DNA from: Rhodoplanes sp.
Lineage (GTDB): Bacteria > Pseudomonadota > Alphaproteobacteria > Rhizobiales > Xanthobacteraceae
DNA length: 64,000 nucleotides
Assembly (NCBI RefSeq): GCF_013377085.1
Contig: NZ_JACAAX010000008.1
Location: 62,001-126,000 of the forward strand
Direction of reading: 5' to 3'
In this document: piece after piece, positions 28,418 through 38,062 of the stretch
How positions within the stretch are numbered: the first letter of the stretch is position 1
Layout of the letters: each line of letters starts with the position of its first letter
Made by a program: the position numbers and the translations under genes
The notes under the pieces: model-generated
Seen by the model: only the letters and a program-made list of their open reading frames with translations
Told to the model about the DNA's origin: nothing
Database searches by the model: none

Positions 28418-30197
28418 ACCCGAGCTCCTTCATGTTGGCGGCGATGGCAGCGTCGAGCTTTTGGGCCTCCTCCTGCTGCTCCCGAAGCGTTTTGGCGAGC
28501 CGGGCCATCTTCTCCTCGAAGGGCTCGTCGTCCTCCTCGGCCGCGGCGGCACCGACGTAGCGGCCCGGCGTCAGGACGTGAGCGTGTTTGCGGATATCGT
28601 CGAGCGTCGCCGCCTTGCAGAAACCCGGCACGTCGACGTAGGGGCGACCCTCGTGGTCGCCCTCTGCACTGCCGTTTCGGGCGGGCACGAGGCCCGCCCC
28701 TACCGGGTCGCCTTTCTCTCGGGCGGGCACGAGGCCCGCCCCTACAACGGCGGCGTCCACCGCACCATCGCAGCCGTAGGGGCGGCCCTGGTGGCCGCCC
28801 GTTCCCGCACCGGCACCATCGGGGGCGGGATCGCCACGCCACGCATGATAGGTGCCGGCGATCTTTTGAATGTCCTCGTCGGTCAGCTCGCGGTGGACGC
28901 GGTCGACCAGCGTTCCCATTTTTCGCGCGTCGATGAACAGCGTCTCGCCGCGGCGGTCGCGGAACCGGCCGTTCTTCTTGGTCCGCGCCAGGAACCACAG
29001 GCACACCGGGATCTGGGTCGAGTAGAAGAGCTGGCCCGGCAGCGCCACCATGCAGTCGACGAGGTCGGCCTCGACGATCGCCTTGCGGATCTCTCCCTCG
29101 CCCGACTGGTTCGACGACATCGAGCCGTTGGCGAGCACGAAGCCGGCGAGCCCGGTGGGTGCGAGGTGGTAGATGAAGTGCTGCACCCAGGCGAAGTTGG
29201 CGTTGCCGGCCGGCGGCGTCCCAAAGACCCAGCGCTTGTCGTCCTTCAAGAGATCGCCGCGCCAGTCGGAATCATTGAACGGCGGATTGGCCAGGACGTA
29301 GTCGGCTTTCAGATCGGGGTTGCGATCGTTGTGGAATGTGTCGCCGTGGCCGATCTGGGCGTCGATGCCGCGGATCGCCAGGTTCATCTTGGCGAGGCGC
29401 CACGTCGTGTAGTTCGACTCCTGCCCCCAGATCGAGATGTCGGCGTGCGCCTTGCCGCCGTTGCCGTTCCCGTTGGTGTGCGCGCGGATGAACGCCTCGC
29501 TCTGCACGAACATGCCGCCGGAGCCGCAGCACGGGTCGTAGACCCGCCCCTTGTAGGGCGCGAGCATCTCCACCAGCACCCGGACGACATGCGAGGGCGT
29601 GTAGAACTGCCCGCCGCTCTTGCCCTCGGCGCTGGCGAAGCGGGCCAAGAAATACTCGTAGACGCGGCCGAGCGTGTCCTTGGCGCGGTCGGTCGGGCTG
29701 CCGAGGGCGATGTCGCTGACCAGGTTGATGATCTGGCCGAGCCGCTGCTTGTCGAGCCCGGGCCGGGCGTAGTCCTTCGGCAGCACGCCCTTGAGCGAGG
29801 CGTTGTCGCGCTCGATCGCCTCCATGGCGTCGTCGACCAGCTTGCCGATGGTCGGCTGCGGCGCCATCGCCTTGAGGTAGGCCCAGCGCGCCTCCGGCGG
29901 CACCCAGAAGATGTTGTCGGCGCGGTACTCGTCCGGGTCCTCCGGGTCGGCCCCCTGGGCGCGCTCGGCCTCCAGGGCGGCGTGCTTCGCCTCGAAGGCG
30001 TCGGAGATGTATTTCAGGAAGATCAGCCCGAGCACCACGTGCTTGTACTCGGCCGCGTCCATGTTGTTGCGCAACGCGTCGGCCATCTGCCAGAGCCTGG
30101 CCTCGTAACCGAGATTCGCGCTGGTCGTCTTGCTGCCGTTGCCGTTCGACGTATTGTCCGTTTCGGACCCGTTTCTTTTCGGTCGCCCCCGCGGCAT
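28407..30197 (-). CDS. hsdM: Type I restriction-modification methylase subunit (HsdM) with a REP-encoded insert
   Basis: 596 residues. N-terminal helical domain ([19 protein letters not shown]), then the adenine methylase core [36 protein letters not shown] (SAM motif) and [14 protein letters not shown] (NPPF catalytic motif). Near the C-terminus, between [10 protein letters not shown] and [18 protein letters not shown], lies an insert of about 55 residues (GGHQGRPYG, twice [17 protein letters not shown]) encoded by four REP hairpins. The reading frame is kept, so the protein may still work. First gene of the restriction operon. AGGAC lies about seven bases before ATG 30197. Confidence 0.94.
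   Translation of the reverse strand: MPRGRPKRNGSETDNTSNGNGSKTTSANLGYEARLWQMADALRNNMDAAEYKHVVLGLIFLKYISDAFEAKHAALEAERAQGADPEDPDEYRADNIFWVPPEARWAYLKAMAPQPTIGKLVDDAMEAIERDNASLKGVLPKDYARPGLDKQRLGQIINLVSDIALGSPTDRAKDTLGRVYEYFLARFASAEGKSGGQFYTPSHVVRVLVEMLAPYKGRVYDPCCGSGGMFVQSEAFIRAHTNGNGNGGKAHADISIWGQESNYTTWRLAKMNLAIRGIDAQIGHGDTFHNDRNPDLKADYVLANPPFNDSDWRGDLLKDDKRWVFGTPPAGNANFAWVQHFIYHLAPTGLAGFVLANGSMSSNQSGEGEIRKAIVEADLVDCMVALPGQLFYSTQIPVCLWFLARTKKNGRFRDRRGETLFIDARKMGTLVDRVHRELTDEDIQKIAGTYHAWRGDPAPDGAGAGTGGHQGRPYGCDGAVDAAVVGAGLVPAREKGDPVGAGLVPARNGSAEGDHEGRPYVDVPGFCKAATLDDIRKHAHVLTPGRYVGAAAAEEDDEPFEEKMARLAKTLREQQEEAQKLDAAIAANMKELGYGG
28638..28800. repeat. Cluster of four REP hairpins inside hsdM
   Basis: 28638-28662 (GTAGGGGCGACC-CTCGT-GGTCGCCC), 28679-28703 and 28721-28745 (GGGCGGGC-ACGAG-GCCCGCCC then CTAC), and 28776-28800 (GTAGGGGCGGCC-CTGGT-GGCCGCCC). 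These are the same GTAG-foot, five-base-loop form as the copies in the RAYT gene 3 kb away. Confidence 0.88.
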
Positions 30198-30589
30198 TGT
30201 CCGTCCTGTGCATTTCTTCGAGGTGGACCGCTATGGCCCTTGGTCGCGCGCCGGAACCATAGCGAAAGTCGCGGACGAGTGCACATCGGAGCTCGGCATG
30301 CATTGCCGACACCAAGCCTCGGCCCGTGGCCAATTTTCCCAACCAAACACCACCTTTGTAGCCGGCTGACTCGGCGTATGGTCGACTTCGAACCTGCTCT
30401 ATCCTTTTTTCATCGCCAAGCTAATACTTGGAGCGGATTCCAAGCGACAGCGACCGAGCGCTCCAGAGCATGCAGGTGGCTTTCTACAGCTATACTCACA
30501 CGGCCTAAAGCACGGCAGAGCGCTTCAGATTTGTCCATTGGTGCCTTGACCGTCGAAAAGCTGTTGCGCAGTAATACGTGGGGGGTGAG
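30198..30589. promoter_or_regulatory. Divergent region between hsdM and the DUF262 fusion gene
   Basis: 392 bp, lower in G+C than its surroundings, particularly 30340-30580. It must contain promoters for the hsd operon (leftward) and for the DUF262 gene (rightward). No RNA gene or operator was recognised. Confidence 0.45.
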
Positions 30590-32836
30590 ATGACTCTTCT
30601 ATTCACGACGACCAACTATCCGGTCAACGCGCTCATCGAAGACATTGCCCACGGAAAGATCGGCCTGCCCGAGCTGCAGCGTCCTTTCGTGTGGCCCAAC
30701 GTCAACGTGCGAAACCTGTTCGATTCGCTGTATCGCGGCTACCCGGCGGGGTTCCTGCTGTTCTGGGATACCGGAGCCGCACCGGGGCTCAAGGGGATCG
30801 GTGCGAACAACGACAAAGCCGTGCCCAAGCTCGCGATCGTCGATGGACAGCAGCGACTGACGTCGCTCTACGCCGTGATCAAGGGCGAGAAGGTTCTGCG
30901 CGAGAACTTCACGCACGAGCACATCCAGATCGCCTTCAATCCCCTGTCCGAGCGCTTCGACGTCGCCGACGCCGCGATCCGAAAGGACAAGGCGTATATC
31001 CCCGACATCTCCGAAATCTGGAAGCCGGGGACGAAGCTGCTGCCGTTCGCAAAGAAGTTCATCGAGACCCTGAATGCGACGCGGGAGCTCAGCGAGGCGG
31101 AGCTCGGAAAGATCGAAGACTCGATCAGCCGGCTTCACATCCTGCCGCAATACACGTTCGTCGCGCTGGAGATGGTGTCGTCGGTGGACGTGGAGACGAT
31201 CGCGGAAATCTTCGTCCGCATCAACGGCGAAGGAAAGAAGCTGAACCAGTCGGACTTCATCATGACGCTGATGTCCGTCTTCTGGGACGAAGGCCGCGCC
31301 GAACTCGAAGGATTCGCCCGCCGAGCCGCCCTTCCCGCCGACGGCCACACCTCGCCGTTCAACCACTTCATCAAACCGGCACCCGACCAGATGCTGCGCG
31401 TGACCGTGGGGCTTTCCCTGAAGAGAGCGCGGCTCGAAAGCGTCTACAGCGCGCTCCGCGGCCGCGACGCCAAGACGGGCCTCGATATCCCCGAAAGGCG
31501 AGAGGCGCAGTTCGCGCTCATGCGCGAAGGCCAGAAAGTCGCTCTCAAGCTGTCGAACTGGCACCACTTCCTGAGCGCGCTGACGCTTGCCGGTTATCGC
31601 GGCAAGAAGATGATCAGCTCCGAGACCGCGATCGTCTTCAGCTATGTTCTCTACCTCATCGGGATTCGCGATTACGCAATCGATCGCGACCAGATGCGGC
31701 AGGCGATTGCCGAATTTTTCTTCATGGCCGCACTGACCGGCCGCTACACCAGCTCGCCCGAGACGCGCTTCGAGTCCGACCTTGCCACGCTTTGGCAGCT
31801 TCCGAATGGTGAGGCCTTCCTCTCCAAGCTCCGTGAGCTGTGCGCGACGACACTGACCGGCGACTATTGGGCCATCACGCTGCCGAGCCAACTCGCGACC
31901 TCCGCGTCGCGCAGCCCCTCGCTGTTCGCCTACCAGGCCGCGCTCATCACTCTCGATGCGTTTGCGCTCTATAGCCCGATCAAAATCGCAGCGCTCGCCG
32001 ACCCGAACTTGAACGGGTCGAAGTCCGCCATGGAGCAGCACCACCTTTTCCCGCGTGAGTTCCTGAAGCAGCAGGGCGTAACCGACGTCAAGCAAATCAA
32101 CCAGATTGCGAACTTCGCTCTGATCGAGTGGCCCAAGAACATCGATATCGGATGCGACTCTCCGGCTGATTACGCCCCGACGCTCGACAAGACCTTCTCG
32201 GCAGCGCAGCGCGAGCAAGCGTACTTCTGGCACGCCCTGCCGCACCTTTGGTGGGAGATGCCCTATGAGGCGTTCCTCGTCGAACGACGTGTCCGGATGG
32301 CCAGGGTCATCCAAACCGCTTGGAAGCAACTGACCGGTGATCTGCCGGAAAGCGAGCCGAGCGTTCTTTCCATTGCCGACCTTATCGCATCGGGAGAGAC
32401 TGATGCGGTGGAGTTCAAGTCGACACTCCGAACCAACCTCCACACCGGTCTGCCGGACGAGAAAATTCACTTGGCCGCCCTCAAGTCGATCGCCGGCTTT
32501 CTGAATGCCAAAGGCGGAACCCTGCTGATCGGTATAGCCGATGACGGCGAGGCGCTCGGCCTGAGCAACGATGCGTTCCCGAACGAGGACAAGATGGGGC
32601 TGCATCTCGTCAACCTGGTCAAGGACCGGATCGGCGACGTTTTCCTTCCCTACGTTCACTCCCACTTCGACGATTACGATGGCCAGCGTATTCTCGCGGT
32701 TCGTTGCGAGAAAGGACCAAAGCCGGCGTTCGTCAAGGATGGGGCAGCGCAGCGCTTCTTCGTTCGCGGGGGAAATGCAACCACGGAACTCATTGGGTCG
32801 TCGGTGATGGATTACGTGAAGCAGCGTTTCGGCTGA
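30590..32836 (+). CDS. DUF262 (GmrS-like)-HNH-AlbA/Schlafen-type fusion, likely defence protein
   Basis: 748 residues. The N-terminal DUF262 (ParB-like) domain has IGLPELQRPFVWPN, YPAGFLLFWDT and the defining IVDGQQRLTSLYAV. The central helical part leads to an HNH-like motif, AMEQHHLFPREFLKQQ, with NQIANFALIEW, as in GmrSD-type enzymes. The C-terminal 150 residues are an AlbA_2/Schlafen-like module: ESE-type SGETDAVEFKSTLRTN, AALKSIAGFLNAKGGTLLIG, and ADDGEALGL. The first two modules are the architecture of modified-DNA restriction enzymes. The third is a nucleic-acid-binding module that I do not recall as a common partner. ATG 30590 follows GGGGGGTGAG. It runs tail to tail into the integrase gene with a 47-bp overlap. 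Confidence 0.8.
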   Translation: MTLLFTTTNYPVNALIEDIAHGKIGLPELQRPFVWPNVNVRNLFDSLYRGYPAGFLLFWDTGAAPGLKGIGANNDKAVPKLAIVDGQQRLTSLYAVIKGEKVLRENFTHEHIQIAFNPLSERFDVADAAIRKDKAYIPDISEIWKPGTKLLPFAKKFIETLNATRELSEAELGKIEDSISRLHILPQYTFVALEMVSSVDVETIAEIFVRINGEGKKLNQSDFIMTLMSVFWDEGRAELEGFARRAALPADGHTSPFNHFIKPAPDQMLRVTVGLSLKRARLESVYSALRGRDAKTGLDIPERREAQFALMREGQKVALKLSNWHHFLSALTLAGYRGKKMISSETAIVFSYVLYLIGIRDYAIDRDQMRQAIAEFFFMAALTGRYTSSPETRFESDLATLWQLPNGEAFLSKLRELCATTLTGDYWAITLPSQLATSASRSPSLFAYQAALITLDAFALYSPIKIAALADPNLNGSKSAMEQHHLFPREFLKQQGVTDVKQINQIANFALIEWPKNIDIGCDSPADYAPTLDKTFSAAQREQAYFWHALPHLWWEMPYEAFLVERRVRMARVIQTAWKQLTGDLPESEPSVLSIADLIASGETDAVEFKSTLRTNLHTGLPDEKIHLAALKSIAGFLNAKGGTLLIGIADDGEALGLSNDAFPNEDKMGLHLVNLVKDRIGDVFLPYVHSHFDDYDGQRILAVRCEKGPKPAFVKDGAAQRFFVRGGNATTELIGSSVMDYVKQRFG

Positions 32837-34063
32837 TCGCGGATTGGTCGAACTCGCTACCGCCATCGGTTACGCCGGAGGAACGGTCGCGTCTGCCCGC
32901 CTCGCAAAAGGTCGCCCACCGCTCCATGAGATCGCGGCGCTTCTCGAGGGCATCGCAGCGCCGATAGGCCCGTTCCGTGGCATCGCCGACCACGTGGGCC
33001 AGCGCCGCTTCCGCGACCTCCCTGGGGACATCGGTACGCTCGCCGACCCAGTCGCGAAAGGCAGACCGGAATCCGTGCACCGTGAACGCGCCGGCACCTG
33101 TTCGCCGCAACACCATCGCCAGGGCCATCACGGATAGGGGTTTTTCCGGCTTGGCGCCGGGGAAAATGAAGCTTCCGATCTTGGTTTCGGCAAGGCCCTG
33201 CAGGATTTCGACGGCGCGCTGCGAAAGCGGAACCCGATGCTCGCGGGCAGCCTTCATTCGTCCGGCCGGCACTGTCCACACCCGCGCCTCGACATCGATC
33301 TCCGACCATTGGGCCCCCAAGACCTCACCGGACCGCGCCGCGGTGAGGATCGCAAACTCCAGCGCAAGTGCCGACACGCCGTTCAGGGCGTGTAGTGCGG
33401 CGACGTAGTCCGGCACGTCAGCGAAGGGCATCGCGGCATGGTGTCCACGCGACAGCGTCCCCCGTTTCGGCAGAAGGTTGGCGAGATGCCCCCGCCAACG
33501 GGCCGGGTTGTCGCGTGACCGCAGCCCGCGGGCCGCCGCCGCATCGAGCACCCGCTCGATCCGGCCGCGCACCCGGGATGCGGTTAGGGTTTCTTCTGCC
33601 AGATCGGGGTGAGGCACTGGAGCACGTCGTCGGTGTCGATCTCGGACAGCCGTTTCGACCAGATCGGCACGGCGTAGGCGACGAGGGTCGAGCGCCATTG
33701 CGCCCGGTGCTTCGCGTTCCGGAAGCCTTCCTCGATGCTGTCGATGAGCTTCTGGGCGAAGTCGCCGAACCGGTCGATCTCCAGAGCCGCAGCCCGCTCG
33801 GCCCGGCGGACTGCGAGTGGATCGCCACCCTTCGTCAGAACCCGTCTCGCATCCCCGGCCAGCTCGCGCGCCTCGGCGAGACCAATGGCCGAGGCCGATC
33901 CGAGCCCCATCTCCATGCGCCGCCCGTCGCGCATGTAGCGGTACACCCACCTCCTCGCCCCGCCTGTCGAGACGACGAGCCGGAGACCGTGGCCGTCTTC
34001 GTACTTGCCAGGCGGCGCCGTCTCGACCTTCCGGGCTGTCAGTCCGTGCCGCGATCCAGCCAT
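32790..34063 (-). pseudogene. Tyrosine recombinase (P4-type integrase), split by a frameshift
   Basis: Residues 1-159 (34063 to 33584) give the arm-binding domain: LTARKVETAPPGKYEDGHGL, RWVYRYMRDGRRMEMGLGS, ending LTPIWQKKP then TAA. The protein continues in another frame from about 33600 with LTASRVRGRIERVLDAAAARG down to 32790. The catalytic part is intact: ILTAARSGEVLGAQW (Arg), VHGFRSAFRDW (His-x-x-Arg), LAHVVGDATERAYRR (His and Tyr). One base is missing near 33585-33592 relative to an intact gene. It lies at the right island end reading inward, next to the arm-type motif and attR. The frameshift is either real, which would immobilise the island, or a sequencing error. Confidence 0.88.
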
Positions 34064-34075
34064 CCGGTCACCCCC

Positions 34076-34100
34076 TATCCCCCAATTTATCCCCCAATTT
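34076..34100. repeat. Arm-type tandem motif upstream of the integrase
   Basis: ATCCCCCAATTT followed by ATCCCCCAATTT. It matches the motif pair at 3765-3789 at the other island end. Candidate binding sites for the integrase arm domain. Confidence 0.55.
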
Positions 34101-34215
34101 GATCTGGATTGTAGCGGACGGTGGCGGTCTAGAGAAGACGATCGGAAGAATTATCCCTTTATATCCAGCGCATTTCAGGATACCAGGAGGGGACGGTGGA
34201 CATATGTTCGGCGGA

Positions 34216-34229
34216 CACCCCGTCCGCCA
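34216..34229 (+). other. attR-type core: copy of the tRNA-Ser 3' end
   Basis: CACCCCGTCCGCCA, identical to 3696-3709, but with no tRNA body in front of it. It marks the right boundary of the island. Confidence 0.8.
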
Positions 34230-34266
34230 AAGCTTCATTTCGGTTATTGTCATATATGGACTACAT

Positions 34267-34575
34267 ATGAATTACATCGATCTACCCACGACCCCACCCA
34301 CGGGCGACGGCCGCCCTGACTCGTGCGCGGGGCAAGCTGAACCGCGCCGGATGCTGGCGCGAGCATTGGCCCGTCAGAAGCGCCTCGCCTGCTTTCCGGG
34401 CTCCGGCCTTCCTCCCGAGCGCGAGCCTTGCGAGCTGCTGTGCGAAGACCATGTCGGCACCTACGCCCTTCCCTATCTCTGCCAGTGGTCGGACGGGGCT
34501 TGGCGAAGCGTGAAGACGGGAACGCCCGTCAAGGGCGGTGTGGTCGCTTGGCGTAGGCGGCCGGACCCGTCCTGA
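34267..34575 (+). CDS. Hypothetical protein (102 aa)
   Basis: A 102-residue frame from ATG 34267. The N-terminal half is Pro/Arg-rich. The C-terminal half is more protein-like (CELLCEDHVGTYALPYLCQWSDG, then VKGGVVAWR) with four Cys in all. The YLC.WSDG...VVAWR pattern resembles short uncharacterised alphaproteobacterial proteins, recalled only. There is no strong ribosome site. It starts 38 bp outside the right island boundary. Function unknown. Confidence 0.5.
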   Translation: MNYIDLPTTPPTGDGRPDSCAGQAEPRRMLARALARQKRLACFPGSGLPPEREPCELLCEDHVGTYALPYLCQWSDGAWRSVKTGTPVKGGVVAWRRRPDPS

Positions 34576-35270
34576 CCCGATGCCTGCCTGCTCCTCCCGC
34601 CACTCCGCCCCCAATAACGCTCGCCGACATGCGCACTTGGCGTGCGCTCTCTCGCGGTGACTTGCGAGGTCTGCCGCCAGGAGGCTGCAGTGCCGGTGGG
34701 CGCCCGGAGCGACGGCGTTTCAATGCCGGCGCTTGGTCCTCGCATGGCACGCAGACGATGCGGGATGGTCGGCGCCGACGCGCGGCCGACACATGTCGGC
34801 AAGTTCGCGCTGCGGCGCGCTGGTGAAGGTGTTCGCCGCACGATGCGACGTCGGCGGCGGCGCATGCTCTCCAGGTTTCGCCCCCCAGGACTCCGGCGCT
34901 CCGACCTCTCGAGGTCGCAACCATGGCCGGGCGTTCCCGATCGGCCGACGTGATCCGTCGGCCGACGACCGGCAGGTGCCAGGGCGAACGTCATTCCGCC
35001 AGCGCATCGAGATGTCCGGGGCGTTCGATCCGACGACGATGCGGCGGATGCGGTGCTGCTCGAGAATGACGCCGCCTCACAAGGGCGGTGCCAAGGCCAG
35101 CAGGAGGATGCCCGGACAATCTGGGCTGCCGGCTCGCCTTGCGGTCCTCCCTGAATGGGCGCACACTGAGTTGTCGAGAGCGGCGGCTCGCCCCTCGGAA
35201 TTCCCAGAAGCCATTTCGAAAGCTGCAATGCCGCGCATGGCCCCATCGCCGTGCCGAGGAGGAGTCACCA
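34576..35270. other. Gene-poor stretch of about 700 bp
   Basis: Open frames exist on both strands but none has protein-like composition or motifs. It could be eroded DNA next to the island. It ends with the GGAGGAG ribosome site of the next gene. Confidence 0.4.
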
Positions 35271-35567
35271 ATGCCCTATGACGTTCAGATCGACGAAAAC
35301 CTGAGCTACATGGGTGCGAGCAACCGCACCAGCGCCGGCACGTTCGCCACGGCTGATGCGGCGATCGCCAAGTGCAAGGCCATCGTCGACGACGAGCTTG
35401 CGGGGATGTTCAAGCCGGGGATGGGCGCGGCGGAGCTGTTCGAGCTGTGGAGCATGTTCGGCGACGATCCGTTCATTCCCGATCCTGCCGTGACCTTCTC
35501 GGCTGACAGCTACGCGCGGACCCAATCCGAAGTCATCGCCGGTGGCCGATCGGATCCCGCTCGATAG
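35271..35567 (+). CDS. Conserved hypothetical protein (98 aa)
   Basis: 98 residues beginning MPYDVQIDENLSYM. Blocks AGTFATADAAIAKCKAIVDDEL, FKPGMGAAELFELW and FGDDPFIPDP recall a widespread small family with the pattern GTF.T.DEA...KAIVD....GM.A.ELY..FG.DPFI. No catalytic motif or membrane segment. The start is secure: GAGGAGGAG with six bases before ATG. Function unknown. Confidence 0.75.
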   Translation: MPYDVQIDENLSYMGASNRTSAGTFATADAAIAKCKAIVDDELAGMFKPGMGAAELFELWSMFGDDPFIPDPAVTFSADSYARTQSEVIAGGRSDPAR

Positions 35568-35824
35568 GCGAAGAAGAAATCCCGCAAGGATGCTGCGGCT
35601 CGAGCAGGTCTGCGCTCCGCTGAACCGCAGTCCGTCACCCGCCTTCGCAACTTTCGATATCGCCACCTGCACGCTCCGCGCAATCGTCGGAGGGCCCCTC
35701 GAACAATTGGTCGATACGCCTGTGCGATGGGCGAGCCCTCGACGTGCAGGCGCCACCGCGGAGACGCCGAGACGGACGGAAGCCGTCCGACTCGCCGGCA
35801 CAAATTCCAGCAAGGAGAAAGTGA

Positions 35825-36421
35825 ATGAGCCAAGCGACGGTGCTCACCGATAGATTCGATCGTGCGCTTCTGTATGCCACCCACGTCCACGGCGGTCAGG
35901 TCCGGAAGGGCACGTCGACCCCCTACGTCGCACATCTGCTCGCCGTGGCTGCGACCGTCCTGGAGTATGGCGGCGACGAGGACCTCGCCATCGCGGCGTT
36001 GCTGCACGACAGCGTCGAGGACCAGGGCGGCAACGCCCGGCTCGCCGACGTTCGCAATCGGTTCGGCGAGCGGGTCGCGCGGATCGTCGAAGCCTGTTCC
36101 GATAGTCTCGCCGACGCAGCGAAAGGCGAGCGTAAGGCCGCCTGGCGTGATCGGAAGGAAGCCTACCTCGCCCATCTCGATCACGCTCACGAGGACATTC
36201 TGCGCGTCTCTCTCGCCGACAAAGTCCACAATGCCCGCGCTATCCTGCGCGACCTTCGCAAGACTGAGATCGGCGATAAGATTTGGGATCGTTTCAGCCA
36301 ACCCAAAGAGCAAACCCTTTGGTACTATCGTAATCTCTCGGACCAATTCCGCAGATTGCTGCCCGGCCAACTTTCCGAGGAGCTGCACGAGATCGTCGAG
36401 ATTTTGGAGCACGGCACGTGA
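35825..36421 (+). CDS. HD-domain phosphohydrolase, small-alarmone-hydrolase (MESH1/SpoT-HD) like
   Basis: 198 residues consisting of one RelA/SpoT-type HD domain: THVHGGQVRKGTSTPYVAHLL (first His), AIAALLHDSVEDQGG (HD and ED), and SLADKVHNARAIL (Asp and Asn). No synthetase, TGS or ACT domain is attached, so it would only hydrolyse (p)ppGpp-like nucleotides. The substrate is inferred from family resemblance. AAGGAGAAAGTGA precedes ATG 35825. It lies 1.6 kb outside the island and is monocistronic as far as seen. Confidence 0.85.
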   Translation: MSQATVLTDRFDRALLYATHVHGGQVRKGTSTPYVAHLLAVAATVLEYGGDEDLAIAALLHDSVEDQGGNARLADVRNRFGERVARIVEACSDSLADAAKGERKAAWRDRKEAYLAHLDHAHEDILRVSLADKVHNARAILRDLRKTEIGDKIWDRFSQPKEQTLWYYRNLSDQFRRLLPGQLSEELHEIVEILEHGT

Positions 36422-36603
36422 CGAGGCTCGTCCGGAAACGAGGGCCGTAGAGCGCGAGCCGTCGAAACATCGACGCCTTGGCGGCGCGGTTATGCGGCGC
36501 ACCGAGGATGCACGATTGTTCCCGAACGAGGCGGCCATCATTCGCCGGCCGCAGCCGGTCGGGGGCGGGCGCGCGACGGATCCCCGCCGTCCGCTGTCGG
36601 CGC

Positions 36604-38058
36604 TCAGAACGAGCCGAAGACCGACCCGAGCGCGATCACTGCGACGAGGCCCAGCACGGCGCCGACGATGCCGACCATGACGATGTGGAAGTAGCCCTCG
36701 CGGTGGGTGGTGCCGCACACCGCCAGCAGCGTGACGACGGCGCCGTTGTGGGGAAGGCTGTCGAGCGTGCCGGAGCCGATCACGGCGACCCGGTGCAGCA
36801 GCGCCGGGTCGATGCCGAGCTCGCCGGCGAGCCGCATATAGGTGCCGCCGAGCGCGTCGAGCGCGATGGTCATGCCGCCGGAGGCGGAGCCGGTCAGCGC
36901 CGCCAGGATGTTGGTCGAGGCGGCGAGCGAGATGAGCGGTCCGCCCTGGATCGACAGCACCCAGTCGCGCACCAGCTCGAAGGCCGGCAGCGCGGCGACC
37001 ACGGCGCCGAACCCGACCAGGCTCGCGACGCTGCAGGCCGGCAGCACCGAGGCGTTGGCGCCGGCATCCATGGTGGCGCGCAGCTCGCTCAGGCGGCGCA
37101 GGTTCAGCGCGACCACGGTGACGATGGCGGCCGCCAGCGCGACCACCACGGACCATACGCCGGCGACGGCCGACAGCGAGGTCGAGCCCCAGCGCGGCTC
37201 CGCCAGGAACGACACGTCGAGCCGCGGCAACACGCCGAGCGACATCACCAGATTGACGAGCACGACCACGACGAGCGGCGCGACGGCGACCGCGATCGGC
37301 GGTCCCTGGTCGGCGTGCCGTCCGTGGTTGATCTCGGCGGGGTCGAACTCGCGCGCCACGGTGGCGCGCTCGCGGACGATGTCGTCGGCCGCGGCGGCGC
37401 TCGGGTCGGCCATGATGCCGGGCCCGAACCCCTCCTTGCGGCGGCGGGCCGCGGCTTCCGCCCGGGCGAGCCAGACCAGCCCGAAGACGAGCATCACGAT
37501 CGAGCCGACGACGCCGAGGCCGGGCGCCGCGAACGGCGTGGTGCCGAAGAACGGCATCGGGATGGCGTTCTGGATCGACGGCGTCCCCGGCAGGGCCGAC
37601 ATCGTGAAGGTCATGGTGCCGAGTGCGATCGCGGCAGGCATCAGCCGGCGCGGAATGTCGGCGGCGCGGAACAGCGCCTCGGCCATCGGGGCGATGACGA
37701 AGAACGCCACGAACAGGCTGACGCCGCCATAGGTGACGATCGCGCCGGCGATCACCACGGCCAGGATGGCGCGTTGCGGGCCGAGCTTGCGGGTCATGCC
37801 GTCGGCGATCGCCGTCACCGAGCCGCTGTCGTCCATCAGCTTGCCGAACAGGGCACCGAGCAGGAAGATCGGGAAGAACTGCGCGAGGAAGCGCGCGGCA
37901 CTGCCCATGAAGGTCTCGGTCCAGTGGGCGAGCAGCGGCTCGCCGGCGAAGGCGGCGGCGATCACCGCCGCGAGGGGAGCGAGCAGCAGCACGCTCCAGC
38001 CCCGATAGGCGAGCGCGATCAGCAGGCAGAGGCCGACGAGAACACCGGCGAGTCCCAT
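36604..38058 (-). CDS. GntP-family permease
   Basis: 484 residues with about 12 hydrophobic segments. Features typical of the GntP/CitMHS-like proton symporters for organic acids are SVTAIADGMTRKLGPQRAILAVV, GVSLFVAFFVIAPMAEAL, ALPGTPSIQNAIPMPFFGT, ASTNILAALTGSASGGMTIAL, and GSGTLDSLPHNGAVVTLL. Substrate not predictable. ATG 38058 lies four bases after the patatin stop, so both are in one operon. Confidence 0.88.
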   Translation of the reverse strand: MGLAGVLVGLCLLIALAYRGWSVLLLAPLAAVIAAAFAGEPLLAHWTETFMGSAARFLAQFFPIFLLGALFGKLMDDSGSVTAIADGMTRKLGPQRAILAVVIAGAIVTYGGVSLFVAFFVIAPMAEALFRAADIPRRLMPAAIALGTMTFTMSALPGTPSIQNAIPMPFFGTTPFAAPGLGVVGSIVMLVFGLVWLARAEAAARRRKEGFGPGIMADPSAAAADDIVRERATVAREFDPAEINHGRHADQGPPIAVAVAPLVVVVLVNLVMSLGVLPRLDVSFLAEPRWGSTSLSAVAGVWSVVVALAAAIVTVVALNLRRLSELRATMDAGANASVLPACSVASLVGFGAVVAALPAFELVRDWVLSIQGGPLISLAASTNILAALTGSASGGMTIALDALGGTYMRLAGELGIDPALLHRVAVIGSGTLDSLPHNGAVVTLLAVCGTTHREGYFHIVMVGIVGAVLGLVAVIALGSVFGSF

Positions 38059-38062
38059 CGCG

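Noticed and set aside
33580-33610. Programmed -1 frameshift in the integrase
   Set aside because: The local AAGAAACCCTAA does not form a X_XXY_YYZ slippery heptamer in the zero frame, and no downstream stimulator is obvious. A simple deletion or sequencing error is more likely.
34473-35246. 257-residue minus-strand frame in the gene-poor stretch right of the island
   Set aside because: Ser/Arg/Pro-rich low-complexity composition without motifs or a ribosome site, typical of a non-coding G+C-rich frame.
35825-36421. HD protein as part of the island's nucleotide signalling
   Set aside because: It lies 1.6 kb outside attR and its motifs match the (p)ppGpp-hydrolase HD family, so no link to the CRISPR system is supported.
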